From Bactericera cockerelli (taxonomy: Eukaryota; Arthropoda; Insecta; Hemiptera; Triozidae), in the NCBI GenBank assembly GCA_024516035.1, contig CM044961.1, forward strand, positions 16,357,756 to 16,421,755: a stretch of DNA of 64,000 bases, written 5' to 3'. How positions within the stretch are numbered: the stretch's first letter is position 1; each line of letters begins with the position of its first letter. Shown piece after piece: positions 23,351 through 33,365 of this stretch. The position numbers and the translations under genes are program-made. The notes beneath the pieces were generated by a model. The model searched no databases. It had not been told where the DNA came from and saw only the letters and a program-made list of their open reading frames with translations.

Positions 23351-24056
23351 CCCACCAGATGGTATGAATTTTTCCTGATACCTATTATTTTGTATTTGAG
23401 AATTTGACTATTTGACCACACAATAATGCCACCCAAAGTTTAATAACTTGACCAGAGTTTTGTAAATCGTTTCTTTTTGGAGGCCCAAGATACCCGATTT
23501 GAAAACCAACACAATGATATTAATCATACTACCTATTCAAAATTATGGATGGTTTGCCATGTCCATTATTATTATTAACATGACTTTGTTTAATGTCGTG
23601 TAGTGAGATGATAGCATACCATTGACTCCCTTAATAGATTTTCACAGGATTTTTTATTTAGGTACTTAGGTATTTTTCTCAAGATATAGTAATTGGTAAT
23701 TATACTAATTATACAAGACATTAACATTATGCTATCAAGTTACAAATACTTACCTCGTGACTTATTACGAAGTTATGTAACCTCAGTTCTCGCACATTTC
23801 ATTCCTAGGTGTAGGACTTCCTAATTTATTTATCATTACACACAATAGGCAATAGGTCCGAAACTAAGGAATCTATAGGCAGGTAGAATTAGGAAAAATG
23901 GAGTCAGTCCAGGTAGGTAGTATTCTTCAGTCTATAATAATGGATGAAATTAAGCAATAATTGAACAGTTCAGGTGCTGACTTTGTACAAGTACAACAAG
24001 AAATCTTGATCCAATTATAATATTAAATGTTGCAAAAATTCATGATATTCTTCTTC
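23351..24056. other. Gene-free interval
   Basis: No supported gene or long repeat. AT-rich with short TTATTA stretches. Confidence 0.45.
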
Positions 24057-24290
24057 TGGTTCTTTTACTCTGTCTTATCCCGCTTAAGCAGGGTCGACGT
24101 TGTTTTAACCTCATAGTTGAGGTTGGTTGGTTTTGGCACATTTTTTACGGCTGGATGCCCTTCCTAACATCAACGATTCTATTTGATTTAACGTCCTGAA
24201 TTAGGACGGGGGTTTTACCTTCCATTCGCTGGGAATTGTACCAGCTACCCACATTAACCTCACCCAGCCTGAGTAGGGCCGGAAATTATA
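24057..24290 (-). mobile_element. SINE-like family F, core and tail
   Basis: Tail landmark TTACTCTGTCTTATCCCGCT, then GATTTAACGTCCTGAATTAG, GGACGGGGGTTTTACC and AGCCTGAGTAGGGCCGGAAA. The tRNA-like head is absent. Confidence 0.65.
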
Positions 24291-24739
24291 GCTCTCTGTT
24301 CTTGTTAATTATTCGTGTGGCATGCTACTGAGCATACTTTTACTTCCTAAGTTATTAGTAAGTTATAGTAGGTATTGCAGGTAACTAAGTTCTACGTCCT
24401 GAAGCTCCAAAGCAGCCCCAGGTAATGTTTTACTCAATTGATAACCTGACTCACTGACCACTTATCCATCAACTGATAAGCGATTGCATGCTGAACTATA
24501 ACTTGTGATTTCATGTTAATCTTTATCAATACTTGGCTTACACACGCGAAATTCACTCATAGACTGAAGACATAGATCAATTGACATGGTGTAATGGTTA
24601 TGACTCTTTCTAGTCCTTCTCTGGCAGACTCAAGTGCTAGACAAGACTGAAAATTACCTAGAATTTCTCAAACTATTTGGCTACTATCGCATTGGTCAGG
24701 ATCACCAGGATGACGGCATACGATGATCAACATATTATT

Positions 24740-24955
24740 ATTATTATTATTAAATTATTCATTAACAGGACATACACCTAGGTACATAATGTGCAAAAAA
24801 TATAATGATAAAAATTAAAATACAAAATTGACAACAATATAAACAAGAAAAAGATAAACAACATAGATTAAATATACATATACAGATGTCCTAACTAAAG
24901 CGCGGGGTTAATGCCTATGGCAATCTCTTCCACCCAACCCTTAAGTTCCATCTCG
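24740..24955 (-). mobile_element. LINE-type 3' tail, family H
   Basis: A TTATTA tail at the low end and the block TCCTAACTAAAGCGCGGGGT, GGCAATCTCTTCCACCCAAC at the high end, as in the copy at 12122-12330. Confidence 0.6.
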
Positions 24956-25497
24956 TCTGGGACGAGAATTCCACTGTAGGTAGTCATGGCAACTAGAATT
25001 TAATGATAAGGAAATATACGTTCAATAATATTGAACGTGTACTTTCCTTATCATGAAATTACTGTCTTCTTGAAAATAATGTACATAATACGTCCGTTCG
25101 GTCCGTTCACCAATGACAACGTTCAATGATAGGAAAGCTTTCATTTGATGGACTGTAATTTGCAAGACCAGGTATTTGCATGATTCTGTGGTGGCTTCTT
25201 TACCTTTAGAAATCCTCTGTCCGGATACTCCTATTCACCTGTTGCATAATATTGAATCCTATTACTGGGTGGAACCATAAAATATTAGAACATTTTGTGT
25301 TTATCTCGAGAAAAAATTGACTGGAGAACTTGAGTGCGGAGACCAGCTATGATTAGCTAAATTAAATAGATGACTGTTTCATAAAGTTCTTCATTGATGA
25401 GTACTTGAGTAGTCTGGTTATTGTAATGTAACCAATATTAGCATTTGGGATGGGTAGGATATCTCTTAAGGATCTGTTCAACCCAAACCTCAACCTT
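24956..25497. other. Gene-free interval with a short inverted repeat
   Basis: At about 24994-25060 TTAATGATAAGGAAA and TTTCCTTATCATGAAA face each other around GTTCAATAATATTGAAC, a small fold-back. No gene is visible. Confidence 0.45.
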
Positions 25498-25948
25498 CTT
25501 CTTCTTTCACTCTGTCTTATTCCGCTTGAGCAGGGTCGACGTTGTTCAACCTCATGGTTAAGGTTGGTTGGTTTTGACACATTTTGTACGGCTGGATGCC
25601 TTTCCTAACGCCAACGATTCTATTTGATTTAACGTCCTGGATTAGGACGGGGGTTTTACCCTCCATTCGCTGGGAATCGTACCAGCTACCCACATTAACC
25701 TCACCCAGCCTGAGTAAGGCCGGAAATGCCACCAGTCTCACATGTACGGAGGGAACAGAATTTTCTGTGTGAAAAATCTGCTCCGACTGGGGATCGAACT
25801 CAGGATCTCTGGACTACGGGCAGTAATAATAATAATAATAATAAATGCCCGCAGCACGGGTGTATATTTACGAGCCTAACTCTATTTACAAACAGAAAAC
25901 AAATAACATGAATCGTAGTAGTCACAACCGTTACGCCACAGAGGCTGG
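25498..25948 (-). mobile_element. SINE-like family F, fullest copy, with a nested insertion
   Basis: Tail, core and tRNA-like head are all present: the complement of GGCGTAACGGTTGTGACTAC at the high end and box-B-like GAGTTCGATCCCC. The head is interrupted at about 25826-25915 by a foreign segment that starts with TAATAATAATAAT and includes GCCCGCAGCACGGG. Confidence 0.7.
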
Positions 25949-26106
25949 CAACCCAAGCCTCAACCTCTAAGTTGTCATTTAGGTATGTGCCACCTTCACT
26001 CATTGAGGAGACGGTGTACACTGTACACTGTCGACTCGCTATGGGAAAACACAAACTGAAAAAAATAAATACCTACATTTTTAGAAGGATGATTTGATAG
26101 TTGAAT

Positions 26107-26665
26107 ATTAGGGTTAAAAAAAAAAAAATTGAAATCGGAGCAAAAACGAACACAATAAAAAGAACACAATACTTCCGTTTTCTAATATTAGAACTTTTTC
26201 GGAAGTAATTTTAGAAGCTATGAGTTAGAAAATAACTAATTATAACTAGTATCACTCATAACTAGTATCACTCAAGAAAAAACAATTTTGTGCTAACAAT
26301 CTAGTAGTTCGTGTTTTTCGATCATTACAAACCTAGGTAGCCTAAACATTTATTGTTCAGTATACTGTTTGTACAATAGATTAAGGAAAAATACCTAGCT
26401 ATCAAAGTACATTACAAGTACTTTGTGGGTGTGTATCTGTATGTATGGTTCTGTAATCATGTAATTATTCTTACCTACAGGCAAAGTAAAAGTACTCATG
26501 CTTAAAAAAAGTAACTTCACCTCAGACGTAAGACCAGCGAAGTCTACAAAATTGTAGGTTGTAAAGAAGTACCTAGATAAATAATACATTCCCATTACTT
26601 CCGAAAATATCTCATAAAATAAAATAAAATAAAAAAATATTTTTTTCCGATTTCAATTTTTTTTT
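26107..26665. repeat. Fold-back region with poly-A/GAAATCGG ends
   Basis: AAAAAATTGAAATCGG near 26115 is mirrored by CCGATTTCAATTTTTT near 26650. Inside, a 16-base direct repeat ATAACTAGTATCACTC occurs twice at about 26244-26275. The ends are low complexity, so the boundaries are uncertain. Confidence 0.45.
26169..26207. repeat. ~40-bp palindromic motif, copy 2
   Basis: TACTTCCG and CGGAAGTA enclose TCTAATATTAGA, matching copies at 19519-19557 and 55019-55059. Confidence 0.6.
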
Positions 26666-27514
26666 ATAGGTAATTCTCGACATGATGTAACCTCCTGAGC
26701 GACTTTATTTTTGTGTCGCACAAATCTCAGCCCTACTGAAGTGATTTCAACAACAAAAAAATTGCACTCCATCTCGTGCACCGAACATATTTTTCATAGC
26801 GTTGAGCTCTGATATTTGTGTATACATACATTGTGAACCATTCACGAGGAAGTATTGTGTTTGCGATTGGCAGTGTATTTTTTCCCCAAAATATCAAAAT
26901 AAATTTAGCTCGAAACTGTGTTCTGTCTTGTTCAATAAAACAGTTCTAAAATGACCTTCAACTGCTTCTCTGATTTGAATTTACCAAAAATACTTATTAA
27001 TATTTTCAATTAGACTCTTTAGATCTGACCAAATTGGTATACTTTTAATAGGTTTTAGTTAAATAGAGTACATGTTAGTAGTTAATACCTAACTACCTAC
27101 ACTACACACTAGAAAATGCTGCATAATATATTGTGTTCAACCGCCATGAAGTCAACGTAAGCAAAGCAGTCAACAAATCAACCGGTGGAGAAACCCGGGT
27201 GAAGATTATGATTTGTAATCCGAATGACATTCAACAGATCAGAATGTTATCACAATAGGGTCTGATTAAGAAAAGAAAGTTTGAAATGATCCAAATGTAT
27301 CACATGAATACTCGTAACCACATTGATTTCGTCGCATGATATGATTGTTGTTGAGTACTTTGAATTTCTTGATGAATTATTGTACATCTCATTAAATTGA
27401 ACATTGTCGAGATTGCGGATATCAACATTGCGCATATACGCAATGAAATTGTTCCGAGTCTTCAATATCAGGAATAAGATTAAGAACTTCGAATCATTCT
27501 TTTTTCTCTCTTTT
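26666..27514. other. Gene-free interval
   Basis: AT-rich, no supported gene or clear repeat. Confidence 0.4.
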
Positions 27515-27690
27515 TTTAATTTGGGTTTAACGTCGCTTTCAACTGCATTCATTATCACGACGCGACGGGGGTCTCAAAAACCTGCTACCCACAATAACCT
27601 CACAAAGCCTGGTTTGGACCAGAATGCTAACATCACGAAATCCTCACCTCGCTGGACGTTGCTTGACTTTGGTGATTCTACGAGAACTGG
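27515..27690 (+). repeat. Dispersed repeat family G copy
   Basis: Shows GGGTTTAACGTCGCTTTCAA, ACGACGGGGGT-like, CTACCCACAATAACCTCAC, CTCGCTGGACGTTGCTTGAC and CTACGAGAACTGG. The open frame running through it (27404-27847) is a by-product of this repeat. Confidence 0.65.
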
Positions 27691-28149
27691 CGATAAAAGT
27701 GTGGATGGATTATGGAAGAATGCTGGAATGGGTGAGGACGAGCTTAGGGATGGGGATTGTGAGGGCGGTAAATATGTGCAATGTGTACTGCTTACGAGAA
27801 ACGAAAAGAAGATATATTCAGGAGAGAGTTTGTTGTGGTTTGAATAGTTGTTAAAAAAATCTAGTTCTATGTGAGCGTCTAGAGGAAAGTTCAACATTAT
27901 TTGGGTTACTCCTCTACTCAGTTAGAGTCCATCGAGAAAAAAAACCAACCTATAAAGTATACAAAAAAATAGACTAGCTAATTCCATAGAATTGTACAAG
28001 CTGTCAAAATTTGACGTGATCATTATGAGATCATGTATTGTACACTATACAGGTACACTGTACAGTACATGTATTAAGGCCCTAACATACTTCTTGAAGT
28101 GAATGGGATCAACCTGAATTAAACTGATGCTTTTTCTGGTATAGCCTCC

Positions 28150-28385
28150 TGAGACCTGGGCATGTTTTCCCGAAAGTACTGATTTAGACCTGGATGTACT
28201 GTTAAAAGTACATAAGACAGATACTGCTTGAGTCCTCGGCATGTATTCCAGAAAGTACTGATTAAGACCTGGCGTACTTTTAAAAGTACATGGAATTTTC
28301 AAAAATTCCCGACGGTTTTTGAGAGAAAATAGTAGTGTGAAGTGAAGTTGTCTTATGTACTTTTAAAAGCACATTCAGGTCTCAG
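28150..28385. repeat. Two direct copies and one inverted copy of a ~60-bp unit upstream of the sclerostin-like gene
   Basis: Units at 28150-28213 and 28230-28291 share GAAAGTACTGATT, AGACCTGG and TTAAAAGTACAT. A shorter inverted copy at about 28349-28385 reads GTCTTATGTACTTTTAAAAG then CAGGTCTCAG. The cluster lies 400-630 bp before the start codon and upstream of a putative 3' splice site at 28592. Confidence 0.6.
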
Positions 28386-28592
28386 AAGGATAGATATAAC
28401 ATTTATAAATTTAATATGTTTAACTCCTAGAAAAGAACCAACAATCTTCTTGATTTATAAGGCTGGTTTAATAGACCTGCCTTAGTTTCATGAGTAATTT
28501 GTTTTACGAGTAGGTACATTAGCTAGTACAGTCTCTCTCAAACTTTACTGATAGTAATAACTTACCCTCTACTTAATTTTCTGTTTGTTCCA

Positions 28593-28777
28593 GGAAAATG
28601 TATCAATAATTGAGGATGCCACTATATTCTAGTGTTTGTGGATGCTAAAATTGAAAAAAAAAATATTCAGCATAATGATAAGTCCAACTTAAATTATATG
28701 ACTTAAAACAGCTAAGAAAACATTCTGGAAGATATACATAATAATTATATAAGAAAACACTTTCTATCGAAATAATA
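28593..28777 (+). promoter_or_regulatory. Putative 5' UTR exon segment with short upstream ORFs
   Basis: TTCTGTTTGTTCCAG ends at 28592 and is a good 3' splice site, so an upstream non-coding exon is likely. Two very short ATG-initiated frames precede the main start (ATG TAT CAA TAA, and ATG CCA CTA shortly after), which could damp translation. Confidence 0.4.
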
Positions 28778-31700
28778 TTGAATGGAACAATCACATTAAA
28801 TTTGTCTGTTTTAAGAAAAATGAAGATGTTTTACTGTAAAATAACCAACAAAATGTTCACAACTTACCTCAGGCAATTTGCTCTTGTTTGGCTTTTCTTT
28901 GATTTAAGTACAATTCATTGTCAGCTATTCTCAATGGACCAGTCTAAAATACTAAGAATATACGGTGATATTCTTCCAAAGAAAAATCCCTCCTATGATA
29001 ATACATCTATCGTGCCTACGACTGAAAGGTTGCATGTCAAACATTTCAGTAATAGTAAGATTAACAATTATCTCTCGAATATTCACAAGAACCAATGGTT
29101 TGAACAAACTCGAGTTCAGTCTGAAGCTATACCCAAGACAATATCCGATGTCAACAGCTTGTTCAATCAGAATCAGAACAGCGAGTGGGTGCCAAATGAA
29201 AATAATTTCCAGTCTAACTGGGACGGAAATCATCAAAACTCAGAAAACAACTTTAGAAATTCTGAAAGACCGTTTAGGAATCAAGACTCTGGGTGGTCTC
29301 TTTCAAATGAAGGCCAAAATGACGACGGCTTCTTCTCATCCACGACAGAAACCCCTGAAATACATGTCAACCATAGGAAAAAGAACAAAAAGAGACAAGA
29401 TAGTAGCTATTACAACGTAGACGTTGACTATGCAGCATCAAACAAAGAAATCACGGACTGGTCAACGCCAGCAAACAATTTCGTAACTCCACTAAAGGAA
29501 ACGCGACAACAATATTCAACAATATACAAACAACACAAGACAAAGTCAAATGAAGGGAAGGATGTAAGAAATATTTATGACGATTGGTCCACCCCAAGAA
29601 GCATGAGTGCCTATTCAGAGTGGTTGACAACACCTCAACCCTACACAACACCGGACACAAGTCAAAATTGGGAGACAGCATCCAATAACAATTGGACGCC
29701 TTCTAATTATGACACAAGGTGGAATGCCGGCAAGACTACTAAAAAACCAGCAGCCGTGCCTCTGTCAACTTCAGGACCTGATCTGGAGGAGTTTATTACA
29801 CGACAAGAGAACCGTATCAAGAAATACAGCAGCTTGTACACAGGTATCAACAGTTACGGAGTACCTAGCCAAGACGTCTACAGCAAACCGAGAGACTACA
29901 GACAAACTCCAATCAGTACTAACAACTACAATCCTACTATTCTAAAGGACCAATTTGACATTCCACCGAACATACAATCATATGATCCTTATTCGGAATA
30001 CCAGGATGTCTCATCAAGCACCTCTTACTACCCCTATTCTCCGTCGGACAATTTTATACCGTCAACAACAGAAAACCCATACTTTGATAACAAATTTCAA
30101 TCAAAATCCAAACCGCCTCGTAATGTTCCAAGCCACACTACTGTGAAATTTAACAATAACTATGCCAACAATAACTATGATCAAGGTAACAGACAAGGGT
30201 TTGGTGAGCCAGAAACTGTCATAGAAAACAAATACCAAACCACTTTGAAGAAACACTTCGATAACACAATCAACCTGTATGAAAGCCAAAGCAAGCGGAC
30301 CAAATTCAATCCTCAACAAAATGGGGGAGCTAAGTACAATGTCGAACTTCCATCTTCTAACATTAAATTTGAAGTTCCAGCTAGCGATCCTTCTCCAAAA
30401 ATAGTCATTCAAAACTACCACTTCACCACAGATCATCCACAGAATGGATACAGCGAAGTTTACAATCAGCAGAATGTGCCCACGACTCAACAGCCTCACT
30501 TCCATGTGGACAGTGTGTCTCAGTACTCCCAAGACGACCTCCAGCTGCCGGCTAACTACGATTACACTCCAAAGAGAGGACACGATGTGACGTTCACGAC
30601 AGAATCATCGGTTCCTATCGTTGAAATCGGTGGGTTCAGCAAGAGTCCACCGGGCCCCAACTTTTATGAAGGGAACTATACGTTAAATCCACCACCTGTC
30701 ACCTATGAGATTCCGCATCTGAAGAAAATAGGTAAGCCCAATATTTCCTGAAAAAAGCATTACTTGAAATTTTATTTTAGATCAAGCAATCATAAATATT
30801 GACCTACCAAAGATTTTTTAGCAATTTCACTAACAGAGTACTTTTTCACTAGGTACTAACGAATTTTCCATAGTTTCCATGCTCAACTCTGAAATTCATT
30901 TATGTATAAGTACATTTAGTACATAGACTACACAGGTGTTGTTATTATGTACATTGTACAATGAAAATATCCTGAAATTTCCTTAAAGCTTTTAAAAACA
31001 TGCGCATGAGTGAGAAATGGAGCATTGGATAATGTGGTTATATTACTCTCTGTATACTGTACAAAGCTCAGGAAGTTGTGATCATGGTACATTAATTTTG
31101 ATTTCAATTGAAATTTGATATTTTTATAACTTTCACAAAAATTCAGTGTTTTAAGTTTTAATTGCCTCAACAAGTTTATGATGACCCGATCATCCTTACA
31201 AGTATTTTCAGAAACCAAGACATTAATGGCCTGATGTAGACAGCTTTAAAAATATTAACAAGTTTTGAAGTATGAACCTCCTTGTGATCCGCATAAAATC
31301 AGTAATAATAGGTCTGAACAAATATATGCACGTTGGTTAGTCCAGTACAAATGTTGCTTAGGATTTTTGGTACTCCCTTTCGCTCCTGAGACTTTTACTC
31401 AATATGACACTTCTCGCGAGATTTGAAAAAAATCATCAAGTTGAAATGTAAACAAAAATCTAATTTGGCCAAGGAGGTTAAAAACTAAACACAGTATCAC
31501 TTTAAAAAAACTGCAGCTAAAAAGAACAAGCAGACGCCATTTTACTGATCAAAATTTCCAGCCCTCACGATCGTTTGAGCCGGGAGCGAAAGGATTAAGT
31601 CAGCAAGTTGGTAAACTTCAGTTTTTATGAAATAATATATGCGATGCTTCCAAAATACAACTCTCGCTCTCTATTTCTCTTTTTGGATAACTACATAGGT

Positions 31701-32906
31701 AGTAAGTATATTTTTAAAAAGTAACCTGGATTAAGTTTTTTTCTTTATACAATAAGGTAGGTAGTAGGTAGATACCTACAAATTTTTAGTGGGCATTTTT
31801 ATAAAAATGCAAGTATCAAAACAAAACCAAGGTTGGTGTAATGTCTTTGACATTCTCTTCCAATATTGTATTTTGAATGTTTTTTAACAATTGGTTCACT
31901 CATATTATGCACGTCTTCCATATTATGCACCATATTATACACCTCAAATTCTTAAAACTCTCCTTTTTTATTACAGAAAAGAAGAAACCTCACATCAACT
32001 GGTGTCGTCTGAAGTCTAAAAGGTTCATCACGGACAAGAGGTGTGTCTCGATGGAACCTGTGGTGGAATCTGTCTGCAGTGATAACTGCGTCATGCCTCC
32101 CAAGGGGAGGAGTCAGCATCCCCCCCGCCCCAGTAAGAGGGTGAGTTGATCCCTAGACTACCATGGAGTATCTAAAATAAAAAAGTTATGTTTTTGGTGT
32201 ATTGAATTGAATTGGGTACTTAATTAATTAGCGTAGATAAATTTATTGGACCAACTCTGTGTATGTATTGAATTAGTTCATGTTGCTTACGCTAAGATTC
32301 AATTTTAGATAGTCACAAAATCTATTCATATGTAGCCATTTTAGTTCAGAGCAACCATTGTGCCAATCAGACGCGGCCGGTGGGAAAATGTTTTGGGGGT
32401 GCTGCCATATAAATCGGACTAAAATGGAATTTATTGAGTCGCTCTCCTAGTACCCTTCAAATTTCAGTTTGTTACCATGTCAATCGTTGTAATTATAAAT
32501 CAATCATTCAATAAATAATGTGAATTAATTCTTACGGTGTACGAGCTTGGACTTGAAAAAAAAACCTTCTTTTTTTCCTTTTAGTCTGGGGGTGCTGCAG
32601 TTTCGCAGCTCCTTAGCACCGGCCGCGCCTGGTGCCAATCGTATATAAGAGGGTTTTAGAGAGATGAATAATTCCTTCATACCATCAAGTCAATCTGAGT
32701 AAAAACTGACGATCATTGTTTACCTTTTTCAGAGAAAATCAGCCCCACCCTCTTGGACTTGTGTCGAGAGTAACATCGCGTGGAAGAAGATCAAACTGAG
32801 GTGCCAGGACAAATCAATCCGGTGGTACAACTTGAAAGTGGTCAACGGATGTGACTGTCGGAAGAAGCCAATCAAGATTACAAAGAGAATCACCATCAGA
32901 AACTGA
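28778..32906 (+). CDS. Secreted protein with a C-terminal sclerostin-type cystine knot (3 exons)
   Basis: Coding exons are 28778-30731, 31977-32140 and 32733-32906, with donors GTAAGC and GTGAGT and TTACAG and TTTCAG acceptors, giving 763 residues. FALVWLFFDLSTIHC, after a Met at residue 26, is a likely signal peptide, so that Met may be the true start. Residues ~40-650 are low complexity (Asn, Ser, Thr, Tyr, Gln) with repeated Trp motifs such as DWSTP. The last ~100 residues align with sclerostin/SOSTDC1: CRLKSKRFITDKRC, then PVVESVCSDNC, WTCVES, KKIKLRC and VVNGCDC. All eight cysteines are in family spacing. Known members are secreted antagonists of BMP or Wnt-LRP5/6. Here the CxGxC glycine is replaced (CSDNC) and the loop lacks the NXI motif, so LRP binding is doubtful. 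Reading frames join cleanly across both introns. Function is inferred. Confidence 0.85.
31977..32140 (+). CDS. Exon 2 of the sclerostin-like gene (first half of the cystine knot)
   Basis: The exon joins in phase 1 to exon 1 and ends in phase 0 before GTGAGT. It encodes KKPHINWCRLKSKRFITD and VCSDNCVMPPKG. An alternative donor (CA|GTAAGA) lies 8 bases earlier but would break the frame into exon 3. Confidence 0.85.
32733..32906 (+). CDS. Exon 3 of the sclerostin-like gene (second half of the cystine knot)
   Basis: Starts in phase 0 after TTTTTCAG, encodes APPSWTCVESNIAWKKIKL, the following RC, and VVNGCDCRKKPIK, and stops at TGA 32904-32906. The basic tail after the last cysteine resembles the positively charged C-terminus of sclerostins. 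Confidence 0.85.
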   Translation, partial: RKSAPPSWTCVESNIAWKKIKLRCQDKSIRWYNLKVVNGCDCRKKPIKITKRITIRN

Positions 32907-33340
32907 AATGAAGATTGAGTTCCTTGAGTTTGATACTCCATCAGCTGAATTGTTTGGTGTCTTTTCATTTCATTGTCTTTGAAGAGGTGGATTACCTTTA
33001 TTGTTGCACTGGTGAAAAGTTGAAAACCAGGTTGAGTATGGAGGTGTGAGTTCCTATTGTGATAATATGTTTGTATTTTGATTTGTACGTCCAATAAGAC
33101 GACCCAACTAATGATGTATAATGTATATTTGACCGTTGGGAATTAATCAGGATTTCCTGACAACTGTACTTCCTGAATATTTCGAAGATTTTCAATATTT
33201 AAAATAATTTGAAAATATTTTCAATTTTGATTTAAAATTCAAATTTAGATTATTAAAAAAAAAAAATCAAATATACATTATTCGATTCCATTATTTATTA
33301 CTTGTTAATTTATCAATAGAAGTTTTATTAGTAGTTTCTG

Positions 33341-33350
33341 AATAAATAAA
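33341..33350 (+). promoter_or_regulatory. Candidate poly-A signals of the sclerostin-like gene
   Basis: Overlapping AATAAA hexamers (AATAAATAAA) lie 435 bases after the stop codon. They are the first good signal on this strand, suggesting a short 3' UTR. Confidence 0.45.
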
Positions 33351-33365
33351 TATAGAACAATTAAT

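Noticed and set aside
27404..27847. 147-codon open frame as a gene
   Set aside because: It runs through dispersed repeat G and shows no motifs or splice support.
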